Source of the DNA: Niastella yeongjuensis
GTDB lineage: Bacteria; Bacteroidota; Bacteroidia; Chitinophagales; Chitinophagaceae
DNA: 64,000 nt
Direction of reading: 5' to 3'
Assembly: GCF_900110245.1 (NCBI RefSeq)
Contig: NZ_FOCZ01000001.1
Span: 956,740 to 1,020,739 of the forward strand
This document shows positions 35,599 to 44,626 of the stretch, one piece after another; the first letter of the stretch is position 1; each line of letters opens with the position of its first letter. The translations under genes were made by a program, and so were the position numbers. The notes under the pieces were generated by a model that had not been told where the DNA came from, ran no database searches, and saw only the letters and a program-made list of their open reading frames with translations.

Positions 35599-36684
35599 AT
35601 GCATACATTATTTCGCCGGAGTCATGGGATCATTTTAGCAGTAGGGATACTGCTGATGGCGGCATGCTCCAAAGACGACGATACAGCACCGCCTGCAATA
35701 TCCGGTGCTGTAAATACAACGGTTCAACCGCTGCAGTATATGTTGGATAACAATCCGCCGTTCAGCAACTTCGATACGCTGATGAAAGTATCGGGCTATA
35801 TGGATAGCCTTGGTAAAGGGAACTTGTATACGCTGTTGGTCCCTGATAATAATGCTTTTAAGAATGCCAATATGCGGTTAGACAGTTTGCTGGCACTGCC
35901 CAAAGATTCATTGAAGGTTTTTGTGGCTATGCATATGATGCACGGCAGGGTTACTACAGATCTGGTACCGCAGACCATCACGAATCCCATGATGGCTGTA
36001 AACGGACAAACGCTGTACATGAGCAAACCTATCATCCTGGCCTACCTTTACGCATACCCCGAGTCGGTAAAACAGTACCAGAGAACGCTGCGCGTTAATG
36101 GCGTTACCACCAACCTGGTTGACCAAAAGGCTACTGATGGCACACTGCATGTATTGGACTGCCCGTTGCGGGTGCCTTACCCCACGGTGGCTGGTTACCT
36201 GGAATCGCGCCCTGAATTCAGCATGTTTGTAGCCGGCCTTCGCAAATTCAACCTGTTCGATCAGTTGAAGGGTAATGGCCCTTATACGGTTTATCCTACC
36301 AGCAACGATGCCTACATACAAAGAGGCATCACACTCAGCATGATCAACAGCGATACGTTCGATGCCAAACATTACCAACCCTGGTTGTACACGGTAACGG
36401 TGACCCCGAGCAGAACGTTCATAACCGATTTTCAGGATGCCCAGTTGCCGAACAATGGTCTCCGTTACAGCGAATACGGGACCGTGCAGTATAGTACGTT
36501 TGGTGCCTTCTCCATGCAGGTTACCAATTACTTTTCCTTTTTGGGACCTAACTATAGTATCTACAACAACATCGGGCCCCGGAATACCAGCAATACACGC
36601 GACCAGCAGCCAGCAGTTAATGGCGTGGTTATGCCACTAAGCGATATTCCTGTTTATCCGGACAGTGTACATATCAATCAATAA
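35599..36684 (+). CDS. Fasciclin-domain lipoprotein 1
   Basis: 361 residues, lipobox LLMAACSKDD. Two FAS1-like domains: the first (about residues 45-190) has DTLMKVSGYMDSLGKGNLYTLLVPDNNAFKNA; the second (about 195-361) has FSMFVAGLRKFNLFDQLKGNGPYTVYPTSNDAYIQRG. The usual Y-T-x-F-x-P-x-N-x-A-F core is recognisable but diverged. FAS1 domains mediate adhesion or ligand binding and have no enzyme activity. It is the first of four consecutive FAS1 lipoprotein genes. Confidence 0.85.
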   Translation: MHTLFRRSHGIILAVGILLMAACSKDDDTAPPAISGAVNTTVQPLQYMLDNNPPFSNFDTLMKVSGYMDSLGKGNLYTLLVPDNNAFKNANMRLDSLLALPKDSLKVFVAMHMMHGRVTTDLVPQTITNPMMAVNGQTLYMSKPIILAYLYAYPESVKQYQRTLRVNGVTTNLVDQKATDGTLHVLDCPLRVPYPTVAGYLESRPEFSMFVAGLRKFNLFDQLKGNGPYTVYPTSNDAYIQRGITLSMINSDTFDAKHYQPWLYTVTVTPSRTFITDFQDAQLPNNGLRYSEYGTVQYSTFGAFSMQVTNYFSFLGPNYSIYNNIGPRNTSNTRDQQPAVNGVVMPLSDIPVYPDSVHINQ

Positions 36685-36704
36685 TCTTTATAAAAACTCA
36701 TTAT

Positions 36705-38012
36705 ATGCATCACAGAAATCAGTTTTTTACAGTTACACTTTCCCGGTGGATAAATCGTAGTTTTTTTATCGGGGTAATGGGCTGTGTTGTTCTTTCCTGT
36801 CAGAAGAAAGGAGACGATGATTTTGTTGCTGCAAAACCTGCAGTGAGCGATACTTCCTCTGATCTCAGGGCTACTTTAAGGAACACCCCTTTTACCCTTT
36901 TTCGTCAGGCGGCCGAGAAAATAAACCTCGACAGCCTGTTGCCAGGCAGTGGTTACTTTACGGTGTTTGCACCTGTTGACGAGGCCATGACCGCTGCGGG
37001 ATTAGATCAGGCAAAAATCCAAAGCCTGTCTGTCGATTCACTGAGAAAGATCATTATGTTTCATGTGGCGCAGGGCTCTTATGGCGCCGGGGCACTTTCT
37101 TCGGCACTGTGCAACATAGAAATGAAAACGCTGCGTCTGGATGCAACCATTGATCTGCAGTATACAGGCACCTCGTTGTATCAACAAAATCTGTATGTTA
37201 AAAAATCAGGCGCCTTGTATATAAACGGTGAGCTGGCTAATAATGAAAATGATACGGCCTGGACTGCCTCCAACGGCTACATTTGGCCCATACGCGCTGT
37301 ATTAAATGCCCCTACGCAAAATTTATGGAATTTAATAAAAAGCAGACCCGAGCTGAGCCTGTACTATACTGCCATGCATATCAACGATAGCCTTTACTGG
37401 TGGAATTATCTGCTGCCCGATCCATTGCCACCAGGACAAACCTGGTATCAAAAATCAGTGGCAGGCGATTCTATCAGCTTCAACTTTATAGTATATGAGA
37501 ACCTTCCTAATACGCAAACCTATGGGAGATCACGACCAACTGTATTTGCCCCAACAAACGATGCCTTTCATGCAGCAGGGTTTTACACATACGACGACCT
37601 GCTGAAGTATAACCGGGATGTAATTCCAGGCTGGACGTATGATGAAAACTGGAATGGGACCTGGGCAGATCTGCCGCTGGATTCAGTGCTGAAGAACCAT
37701 GTTATCCTCAATGTAAATGAACAGAATGTCAAACCGGCCTTTTCAAACCTGAGCCTGTACAACGATCTTATGTTCAATCCAAACATTAATAACGGCAGTT
37801 TCAATAATCTGTATTATTGGAATCTGGGCAATGGGAATATAGCCCCTACTCCAAATCCATTGTTACAGTTTTCAGCGGCCAATGGGGCTGTAAAAATTAA
37901 ATACAAACCCAATATTGCACCTGTCGATCTGCCTGCCGATAAAAACCGCCACCTGATGGCCACTAATGGCGCGATCTATGAAATAGACAAACTATTCTTA
38001 CCCCAACCTTAA
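36705..38012 (+). CDS. Fasciclin-domain lipoprotein 2
   Basis: 435 residues. Unusual lipobox CVVLSCQKKG after a basic leader (SRWINRSFFIGVMG). The first FAS1 domain (about 50-195) is well conserved: FTLFRQAAEKINLDSLL, GYFTVFAPVDEAMTAAGL, LRKIIMFHVAQGS. The second (about 200-435) has RPTVFAPTNDAFHAAGFYTYDDL and a long insertion. It is 20 bases after fasciclin 1 and 13 before fasciclin 3. Sequence identity among the four proteins is low outside the core motifs, so they are old duplicates rather than recent copies. Confidence 0.88.
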   Translation: MHHRNQFFTVTLSRWINRSFFIGVMGCVVLSCQKKGDDDFVAAKPAVSDTSSDLRATLRNTPFTLFRQAAEKINLDSLLPGSGYFTVFAPVDEAMTAAGLDQAKIQSLSVDSLRKIIMFHVAQGSYGAGALSSALCNIEMKTLRLDATIDLQYTGTSLYQQNLYVKKSGALYINGELANNENDTAWTASNGYIWPIRAVLNAPTQNLWNLIKSRPELSLYYTAMHINDSLYWWNYLLPDPLPPGQTWYQKSVAGDSISFNFIVYENLPNTQTYGRSRPTVFAPTNDAFHAAGFYTYDDLLKYNRDVIPGWTYDENWNGTWADLPLDSVLKNHVILNVNEQNVKPAFSNLSLYNDLMFNPNINNGSFNNLYYWNLGNGNIAPTPNPLLQFSAANGAVKIKYKPNIAPVDLPADKNRHLMATNGAIYEIDKLFLPQP

Positions 38013-38025
38013 AAATCATCGATCA

Positions 38026-39051
38026 ATGATCAATAAAAGTTACAGATGGCTGTTGGGCATTGCAGTTTTGGCAATGACTATGGGCGCGTGTAAAAAAGAT
38101 ACGAACGACAACGGCTCGACTGCTCCTGTGCAGCAATACGATAAGGATTATTACGGCCGGCAGTCATTTATTATAGCGCTTAACGGAAGTTATGAACGGT
38201 ATGATTCGGCCCTGAAAAAAACAAGGCTAATAGATACCCTGGCAGCTCCAGGCCCGTTCACTACCTTCCTGCTTACCAACAATGCATCTACGTGGGTGTA
38301 TAATTTCCCCAATAACGTTGATGTAATATTAAAGTCGCTGATAGTACGGGGAGATGTTTCTCTTAAAACAATGCCGTTTGGGGCCAACCAGCGTTTTACC
38401 ACTATGGCGGGCAATCACCTTTATATAAGTAAATACCCGGCAGGTGCAGATTCTGCCGCCTGGGTGGTGAATGGAATACCACTGAATACGATTGACATTT
38501 CCGCTACCAACGGGCATATCAATGTGGTTGATACCGGTGCTATCCCACATATTGAGAAGTACGCAAGTGTACTGGCTTATGTACAGAGTTCTGCCGATCT
38601 CACCTTTTTCTCTTTAGCCCTGAAGAGAACAGGGTTGGAAAAATTGCTGGGAGATACAGCCCATACTTTCACGCTGCTGACCCCTACCGATGCGGCGTTT
38701 AAAAAGAGTACCGACACATCGCTGAACACCTATGACGGCCTGCTCGCAGCAGATACAGCTAAACTGTCCCGGTTAATACGTTTTCACATCCTGGGCGACA
38801 GATACTTCTATACAGACTTTACGCGGAAGGCAAGTACTGACACGGCAAGGCTCGCTTCCCTGTTACCTGACGCAGTAGTTAATTTTTACTACTCGACCAA
38901 CTGGCCGGGCGGAAATTACTTTATCGGTGGTGTTAAACCTCCAGCTGCCACTGCTGCCGGAATATTTTCACCTTCTTATGGTACTTACCTGTCTGACAAT
39001 ATCGCCGCCAATGGAGTGGTTCATGAAATAGATAATGTTCTATTACCTTAA
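38026..39051 (+). CDS. Fasciclin-domain lipoprotein 3
   Basis: 341 residues, lipobox MTMGACKKDT. The first FAS1 domain is diverged (KTRLIDTLAAPGPFTTFLLTNNAS); the second is clearer (FFSLALKRTGLEKLLGDTAHTF, LLTPTDAAFKKSTD, LIRFHILGDRYFYTDF, ending GVVHEIDNVLLP, the typical FAS1 last strand). The next gene begins within a few bases of its stop. Probably held on the outer membrane with its neighbours. Confidence 0.86.
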   Translation: MINKSYRWLLGIAVLAMTMGACKKDTNDNGSTAPVQQYDKDYYGRQSFIIALNGSYERYDSALKKTRLIDTLAAPGPFTTFLLTNNASTWVYNFPNNVDVILKSLIVRGDVSLKTMPFGANQRFTTMAGNHLYISKYPAGADSAAWVVNGIPLNTIDISATNGHINVVDTGAIPHIEKYASVLAYVQSSADLTFFSLALKRTGLEKLLGDTAHTFTLLTPTDAAFKKSTDTSLNTYDGLLAADTAKLSRLIRFHILGDRYFYTDFTRKASTDTARLASLLPDAVVNFYYSTNWPGGNYFIGGVKPPAATAAGIFSPSYGTYLSDNIAANGVVHEIDNVLLP

Positions 39052-39064
39052 AATGAAATGCACA

Positions 39065-40219
39065 ATGAACATATTTCAAATAAAATGGAAAAAAGCCTGG
39101 GTATGGTTACTGTTGCCGGTGATGGCTTCGTGCAGCAAGAAGGACTACAACGCTACCCCTGATCAACATACGCTTAATGAATATATACAACAGGGCGACA
39201 ATCTTACGTTGTTTAAGCAAGCCCTGCAAAAAACAGGCCTGGATACTGTGTTGGCAAAGGGAGGTCCTTATACTGTTTTTGCACCTATAGATAGTGCGTT
39301 TACAGCTTCAGGATTGACATCCGATAAAATTGCGGCTTACCCCGCAGATCAACTTAGGGATATACTGGCTTTTCATATCATCCCCGGCCGCATAGGCACC
39401 GGATCATTAACAGGCTTTTTATCAGATAGTATGCAAAGCCTTAATAAAACAAACATCCCTGTAGTTACCCAAAACTATTATGGCACGTTCCTGAATGGGA
39501 TGAAGGTTACGCAGGGCAATATTAACCTGGCCGACGGAGTGCTTCATAAACTGAGTGCCATTGCTTTCCCTGCCAACGGCGATTTACTGGCGGCGATCGA
39601 CAGCCTGCCCAACACAAAAATGGCTGCCTGGATCATTCATCACTCTGTTGGCCTGCTTCAGTTTACCCAGGACGTAACACGCATGTTTGCACCAACGCCT
39701 CCCAATTTTCAGGGCTATCATGTGGTGAATTTTTTCGGAAATTCTGCACCGCCGTACACTACCTGGTTTGTTCCTTCGGACAATGCCTTTAAAATGTATG
39801 GATACAACAGCATCGATGACCTGGCTAAAACAGACACCGCTGTACGCAGCAATATGCTTACCAGCTGTATATTATTAGGGATGTATTTCACTGCCGATTT
39901 TTTAGGTGGGCGTTATACTGGCAATGGATATAGCCATGGCGGCATAGTAGCGCCTGATAAACCGCTCATTTTAAATTTGGCAAACAGCGCCTATCTGGCC
40001 TATTATCAATCCAACGGCTCATGGGCATATGTAAATATGATCAATACCAGTGGGTCCTATGAAATAGGGAATGATGGCATGAGCCTAATGGGGTCAGGCA
40101 TTACCACGCCGGTACATATCATTCAACCTAATATTGTCAGCACCACAGGTATCGTACACGTTATTGACCAGGTGTTTGCTCCCAACGGAGATTATACTCC
40201 AAAGGGACCACAACCATAA
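39065..40219 (+). CDS. Fasciclin-domain lipoprotein 4
   Basis: Start chosen at the ATG at 39065 (MNIFQIKWKKAWVWLLLPVM, lipobox VMASCSKKD); ATGs at 39053 and 39035 (overlapping the previous stop) are also in frame. About 384 residues. The first FAS1 domain is close to the family consensus: LTLFKQALQKTGLDTVLAKG, YTVFAPIDSAFTASGLT, LRDILAFHIIPGRIG. The second has TTWFVPSDNAFKMYGYNSID and ends GIVHVIDQVFAPNGDYTP. It is followed 33 bases later by the Oar-like receptor gene, completing the co-directional series. Confidence 0.88.
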   Translation: MNIFQIKWKKAWVWLLLPVMASCSKKDYNATPDQHTLNEYIQQGDNLTLFKQALQKTGLDTVLAKGGPYTVFAPIDSAFTASGLTSDKIAAYPADQLRDILAFHIIPGRIGTGSLTGFLSDSMQSLNKTNIPVVTQNYYGTFLNGMKVTQGNINLADGVLHKLSAIAFPANGDLLAAIDSLPNTKMAAWIIHHSVGLLQFTQDVTRMFAPTPPNFQGYHVVNFFGNSAPPYTTWFVPSDNAFKMYGYNSIDDLAKTDTAVRSNMLTSCILLGMYFTADFLGGRYTGNGYSHGGIVAPDKPLILNLANSAYLAYYQSNGSWAYVNMINTSGSYEIGNDGMSLMGSGITTPVHIIQPNIVSTTGIVHVIDQVFAPNGDYTPKGPQP

Positions 40220-40252
40220 GCATAGTAAAGAAGCACTCCAAATAATTATTAC

Positions 40253-43200
40253 ATGAAACGAAGTTTTTCTCTTTTTCTTCATACTTCCCTCTTGCTGTTA
40301 ATTTGCCTGCTGGGCGCATTACACAGCTATAGCCAGGAAACGCGGGGCGCTTTCAGGGGTAGAATAACAGACAGCCTGAACCACCCGCTGGAAGGCGCCA
40401 CCGTGCGGGTTATTCACGTACCAACCGGCACGCCATATACTACTACCACGTCAAAAGACGGCCGGTATAATCTACCAGGTTTATTAGCTGGCGGGCCTTA
40501 TCAATTAACCGTTACTTCCATGGGGTTTGCCGAACAGGAACAAAGCAACCTGCAGGTTGGCTTAGGAGAAGCACAGGTAGTAAACTTTACATTGAAGCCG
40601 GGGAGTCAGCAATTGGAGGCGGTGACTGTAAAAGCATCCGCAGGTCCCAGAAAGCCGGCAAACCAAACCGGTGCAGGGGTAAATATTTCCCGGGAGCAGA
40701 TCAGCAACATGCCTACCATTTCAAGAAGCATTACAGATGTGACAAAATTGGTACCCCAGGGATCGAAAGACAACTCCTTTGCAGGTACCAACTTCCGATA
40801 TAATAACGTAACCATCGATGGCGCCATCAACAACGATGCTATTGGCTTCAGCCCTTCTTTGGGCGGTATTGTAGGAACGTCCAATATGCCCGGTTCCAGC
40901 ACCCGCAGCAATCCCATTTCCATGGATGCAATACAGGATATGCAGGTGTACCTGGCTCCTTATGATGTTACGTTGGGTAATTTTACAGGAGGTAGCGTGA
41001 ACGCAGTGACCAGGTCAGGTACCAATAAAGTGGAAGGTTCGGTATATACTTTTGGGCGTAATGCAACGATAACCGGAAAAGAGAATGCAGGCGATGGAAG
41101 CAAATTGCCATCTGCCTTTCATGACAACCAAACCGGTTTTCGTGTTGGGTTTCCCATCATCAAAGGCAAGTTGTTCTTCTTTACCAACGAAGAAATAGCC
41201 CGCCGTACAGATCCCATCATGCAAGGGGCCAATAGCCCTGATATGAAAGGGGTATTAAGCCTGGATGATGCCATGCGCATACATGACACTATGGTGAACC
41301 GGTATGGATTTGATCCCGGTGCATATGGGCAGTTTAATGCGTACGCCAACTCAAACAAGTATTTCAATCGTATTGACTGGAATATTGATGGTAAAACACA
41401 TCTGGCCATTCGCAACAATACTATTACGTCTGAAGCCATTAACCTGGAACGTGACCCGCAGGATTTTCGCTTCGGCAGCATCGCCTATAAACAAACGAAT
41501 AATCAGTCGTCTACTGTTGCGGAGCTCACTACCCGGTTCAATAACCGGGTGTACAACAGCCTCATAGCAGGTTTTACCACCATTCATGATTATCGTACTC
41601 CTTCAAGCGACGCAGCCTTTCCCCAGGTGCAGATCGTAGGCCGTACACCCGGTACCACTATCTTCCTGGGTACTGACCGTGAAGCCAGCATCTTTAACAT
41701 GAAGCAGCGCACGTTTGAGTTTACCGATAATGTATCAGTGAACCTTGGCAAACATCACCTCACTTTCGGTACACACAATGAGTTGTATAAGATCAACTAT
41801 GGTTTCGTAAACTCATGGAATGGCCGGGTGGATTATGCAAGCATCGATTCGTTTTTTAACAATAGCCCCAGTCGCGTAAGAGGCAATTTTAATTATGAAA
41901 ACAACGACAGGGATTATATCCTGGCCCACCCCAGTGCGGTGTTCAATGTTAATTTCTTCAGCGTGTACGCACAGGATGAAATACAGGTGAACGATCGTTT
42001 TCGCATCACTCCAGGCATACGCTTCGATTATGCGGATGTACCCAATAAGCAAACCTTAAGTGATAAAACAAGGAGCGCCATTACGGATCCGAATTATGGC
42101 AATAGCTATACCTATACCCCGTTGCGTGATATCACCAATAACTATCTGGGCCGGGTTCAGGTTTCACCCAGGCTGGGCTTTAATTACGACGTACTGGGCG
42201 ACAAAAGCCTGGTTGTGCGTGGTGGTACTGGTTTATTTACTGGTCGTATTCCGTTTGCCTGGATCGGTTATGCATTCTACAACACCGGTGATAGTTATGG
42301 CTCCTATGACCAAAAAACAGATGGCGGCTTTCAATTTTTGCACGGAACAGATCCATTGAAACATGCACCTGGTGAGGGAATAGCAGGCTTTGCCCGGGAT
42401 AACGGCGCTGCCGTAGACAAAAGGGGCGCTGGCCAAACCCAGGTAGACGTTATCGACAACCATTTTGTAATGCCACAGGTATGGCGCAGCAGTGTTGCGG
42501 TAGATTATACTGATCAGCACGGGTTCAAGTATACGTTGGAGGGTATGTATACCCAGGTTATAAAAGATGTGATGTTTCAGCAGGTAAACCTGAGTGATAT
42601 TTCGGTAGGTGCCTTTCCATACTATTATGACACCGCAGCCAGTTTGCGTCGTCAGCCCATCTTCGGTGGTGGCAATGCCGATCCGCAATTTGCCAATGCC
42701 TATGAAATGAGTAACACGGCACAGGGGCGCCGTTTGCAGTTAACAGCCCAGGTTAGCAAAAACTTCAATAATGGCCTGCGCGCCATGGTAGCTTATACGT
42801 ATGGAGTAGCAAAGGACATTGCCAATGGGATCCGTAACTCTATGGAAAGTAACTGGCAGTTGAACCAGGCGTTGAACCCCAATAACCCCGGACTGGCCTA
42901 TTCAAACTTTGATATCCGCCACCGTATTATTGGTAATGTAACGTATCGTTTGCCCTGGCATAATAACAACTGGGTAAGCACTTTTGCTTTGTTTGGCAGC
43001 ATGCAATCCGGCGCTCCCATTACTTACGGATTTATAAACTATACTGTTCAAAAAACGCCACAGCAGGTTAGTCTTGCCTATATTCCAAACAGAGGCGAGG
43101 CGATTAACTTTTTCAGAAATCCCGACGGCGCAATTACGACAAGTGCAGAAGAACAGGCAAAGGCCTTCAATGCTTTTATCGACGGCGATGCTTACCTGCG

Positions 43201-43567
43201 CACTCGCAGAGGCAGGTTCACAGAGCGTAATGGCGCCAGAACACCCTGGAACAATGACCTGGATTTTCATTTTTCACAGGAATTTGGCATCGTAACTCAT
43301 AAAGATGAAAAACCCAACCATGTGATCACGTTCACCTGGGATATTTTAAACGTTACCAACCTGATCAATAAGAATTGGGGTTGGGTGTACTTCTCACCCA
43401 ATACTTATAACTCAACAGCCAGTGTTGGCCTGGTACCTTTTCTTACAGGAAGTAATTCATCACAAGGATATCCTTTATACTCCTTTCAGGACCCCGGTAA
43501 ACCCTATTCTGTAGATTATGCCGCAAGCAGGTGGCAAATGCAGTTTGGAATCCGATACTCCTTTTAA
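40253..43567 (+). CDS. Oar-like TonB-dependent receptor
   Basis: 1104 residues. Signal peptide (FSLFLHTSLLLLICLLGALHSYS), a carboxypeptidase-regulatory/CnaB-like domain (GRITDSLNHPLEGATVRV, residues ~30-115), then a plug with MPTISRSITDVTKLVPQG and NVTIDGAINNDAIGFSPS, DAIQDMQVYLAPYDVTLGNFTGGSVNAVTRSGTN (by motif), which is characteristic of the Oar-like group rather than SusC. The barrel ends in RWQMQFGIRYSF. In Myxococcus, Oar takes part in export of a protease, but in Bacteroidota the role of this group is largely unknown. It is the last gene of the sigma/anti-sigma/receptor/fasciclin module. Confidence 0.92.
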   Translation: MKRSFSLFLHTSLLLLICLLGALHSYSQETRGAFRGRITDSLNHPLEGATVRVIHVPTGTPYTTTTSKDGRYNLPGLLAGGPYQLTVTSMGFAEQEQSNLQVGLGEAQVVNFTLKPGSQQLEAVTVKASAGPRKPANQTGAGVNISREQISNMPTISRSITDVTKLVPQGSKDNSFAGTNFRYNNVTIDGAINNDAIGFSPSLGGIVGTSNMPGSSTRSNPISMDAIQDMQVYLAPYDVTLGNFTGGSVNAVTRSGTNKVEGSVYTFGRNATITGKENAGDGSKLPSAFHDNQTGFRVGFPIIKGKLFFFTNEEIARRTDPIMQGANSPDMKGVLSLDDAMRIHDTMVNRYGFDPGAYGQFNAYANSNKYFNRIDWNIDGKTHLAIRNNTITSEAINLERDPQDFRFGSIAYKQTNNQSSTVAELTTRFNNRVYNSLIAGFTTIHDYRTPSSDAAFPQVQIVGRTPGTTIFLGTDREASIFNMKQRTFEFTDNVSVNLGKHHLTFGTHNELYKINYGFVNSWNGRVDYASIDSFFNNSPSRVRGNFNYENNDRDYILAHPSAVFNVNFFSVYAQDEIQVNDRFRITPGIRFDYADVPNKQTLSDKTRSAITDPNYGNSYTYTPLRDITNNYLGRVQVSPRLGFNYDVLGDKSLVVRGGTGLFTGRIPFAWIGYAFYNTGDSYGSYDQKTDGGFQFLHGTDPLKHAPGEGIAGFARDNGAAVDKRGAGQTQVDVIDNHFVMPQVWRSSVAVDYTDQHGFKYTLEGMYTQVIKDVMFQQVNLSDISVGAFPYYYDTAASLRRQPIFGGGNADPQFANAYEMSNTAQGRRLQLTAQVSKNFNNGLRAMVAYTYGVAKDIANGIRNSMESNWQLNQALNPNNPGLAYSNFDIRHRIIGNVTYRLPWHNNNWVSTFALFGSMQSGAPITYGFINYTVQKTPQQVSLAYIPNRGEAINFFRNPDGAITTSAEEQAKAFNAFIDGDAYLRTRRGRFTERNGARTPWNNDLDFHFSQEFGIVTHKDEKPNHVITFTWDILNVTNLINKNWGWVYFSPNTYNSTASVGLVPFLTGSNSSQGYPLYSFQDPGKPYSVDYAASRWQMQFGIRYSF

Positions 43568-43580
43568 GAACGCAACTAAA

Positions 43581-43626
43581 AGCCCCGCCTCGTCCCGGTT
43601 TATCCCGGATGGGGCGGGTTTTTTTC
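43581..43626 (+). terminator. Terminator closing the receptor/fasciclin module
   Basis: CCCGCCTC pairs with GGGGCGGG (one G-U), 19-base loop, then seven T residues. It is the only convincing terminator between 27.0 and 43.6 kb on the plus strand, which supports a very long transcript. Confidence 0.85.
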
Positions 43627-43771
43627 ATTTTAGTACGATAGTGATCAAAGAAAAGATGAACTGTACTTTATATGTCAGTGAATGACCTAAAAAATGTACG
43701 ATCCGTACTTTCTGTAGTCATTAAATGACAGTTTTGAGGCACATAGCAATATTTCACCATTTCTTTGTGCC

Positions 43772-44047
43772 ATGGGGAATGACCCACGTTATATTACGGT
43801 AAATAAACTGATCACGAGCCGCCAGTTGAACAGCTTCTCGGAGATCTTGAAAATTGTGCCCAAGACTGTTTTAACCAAGGACCTGGGAATGCACCATATA
43901 ACGTTTAATAAGCTGATCGATCATCCTGCAGGATTTACACTTGAAAATATTTACGAGATCGCGGCTTTGGTAGGAGTTGAAAATAAGGTAATGCTGCAGT
44001 TGTTCTATAACGAGACAGGGGAAAAGAAAACAAAGCGAAAGAAATAA
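43772..44047 (+). CDS. Small HTH-like protein, paralogue 2
   Basis: 91 residues, starting at ATG 43772 (MGNDPRYITVNKLITSRQ). Homologous over its full length to the protein at 26679: FSEILKIVPKTVLTKDLGMHHITFNKLI, then FTLENIYEIAALVGVENKVML and the basic tail KKTKRKK. A compact HTH-like DNA-binding protein is the best reading. TTTCTTTGT precedes the start by 3 bases, as in paralogue 1 (6 bases). It ends in a terminator that overlaps the end of the convergent APS kinase gene. Confidence 0.7.
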   Translation: MGNDPRYITVNKLITSRQLNSFSEILKIVPKTVLTKDLGMHHITFNKLIDHPAGFTLENIYEIAALVGVENKVMLQLFYNETGEKKTKRKK

Positions 44048-44079
44048 TTCCCGGTAAAGTAAGATACACGCAAAGAGAA

Positions 44080-44106
44080 TCAGGCCCCTTCGGGGTCTTT
44101 TTTATT
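44080..44106 (+). terminator. Terminator overlapping the APS kinase stop codon
   Basis: CAGGCCCC-TTC-GGGGTCT followed by TTTTTATT on the plus strand. It ends HTH paralogue 2 and at the same time encodes the last codons (PEGA) and stop of the minus-strand APS kinase. Confidence 0.85.
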
Positions 44107-44616
44107 AGAAAGAAGAAATTCATACAACTTTTGTACAGACTGCGCCGGAGTCTCCAGGCTGGTATCGATGATCAGATCAGGCGCGGCTGGAATTTCATAC
44201 TTATCATTAACGCCGGTAAGGTTATAGATTTTGTCTGGATGATCATCATGTAACAAAGCTCTTTTGTATAGCTTCTTGGGGTCTCTTTTAATAAGCACTG
44301 CCATGTCGCATTTGACCCAGACGGTTTTAGAGTCGTATTGATCCCTCAGTTCGTTTCGGATGGCTTCAAAGGGATTGATGGCCGCAATCAAGATGATATC
44401 TGTCTGCTCCTTGAAAGACCAGGCAAGTTTCCCAAGCCGCCTGATATTTTCCATTCTGTCTTTTGGTGAAAATCCAAGGTCCTTGCAAAGCGTTTTCCTG
44501 TATACGTCGCCATCGATGATCTCCGTAACCAGGGCATGTTTTTCAAGCAGGGATTTAGCACCTGTTGCCAGGGTGGTTTTGCCTGCACCTGAAAGTCCGG
44601 TTAATTGTATGATCAT
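44080..44616 (-). CDS. cysC: Adenylyl-sulfate (APS) kinase
   Basis: 178 residues. P-loop GLSGAGKTT (residues 7-15), IIDGDVYRKTLCKDLGFSPKDRMENIRRLG (substrate region, by motif), VWVKCDMAVLIKRDPKKLYKRAL and NLTGVNDKYEIP are all typical of APS kinase (ATP + APS to PAPS). CysN/CysD sulfate adenylyltransferase genes are not next to it. It starts 10 bases after the stop of the flavoprotein gene upstream, so the two share an operon. That, and the absence of assimilation genes, hints that PAPS made here may serve sulfotransfer rather than cysteine synthesis; this is inference. Confidence 0.9.
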   Translation of the reverse strand: MIIQLTGLSGAGKTTLATGAKSLLEKHALVTEIIDGDVYRKTLCKDLGFSPKDRMENIRRLGKLAWSFKEQTDIILIAAINPFEAIRNELRDQYDSKTVWVKCDMAVLIKRDPKKLYKRALLHDDHPDKIYNLTGVNDKYEIPAAPDLIIDTSLETPAQSVQKLYEFLLSNKKDPEGA

Positions 44617-44626
44617 GGCGTTTATA

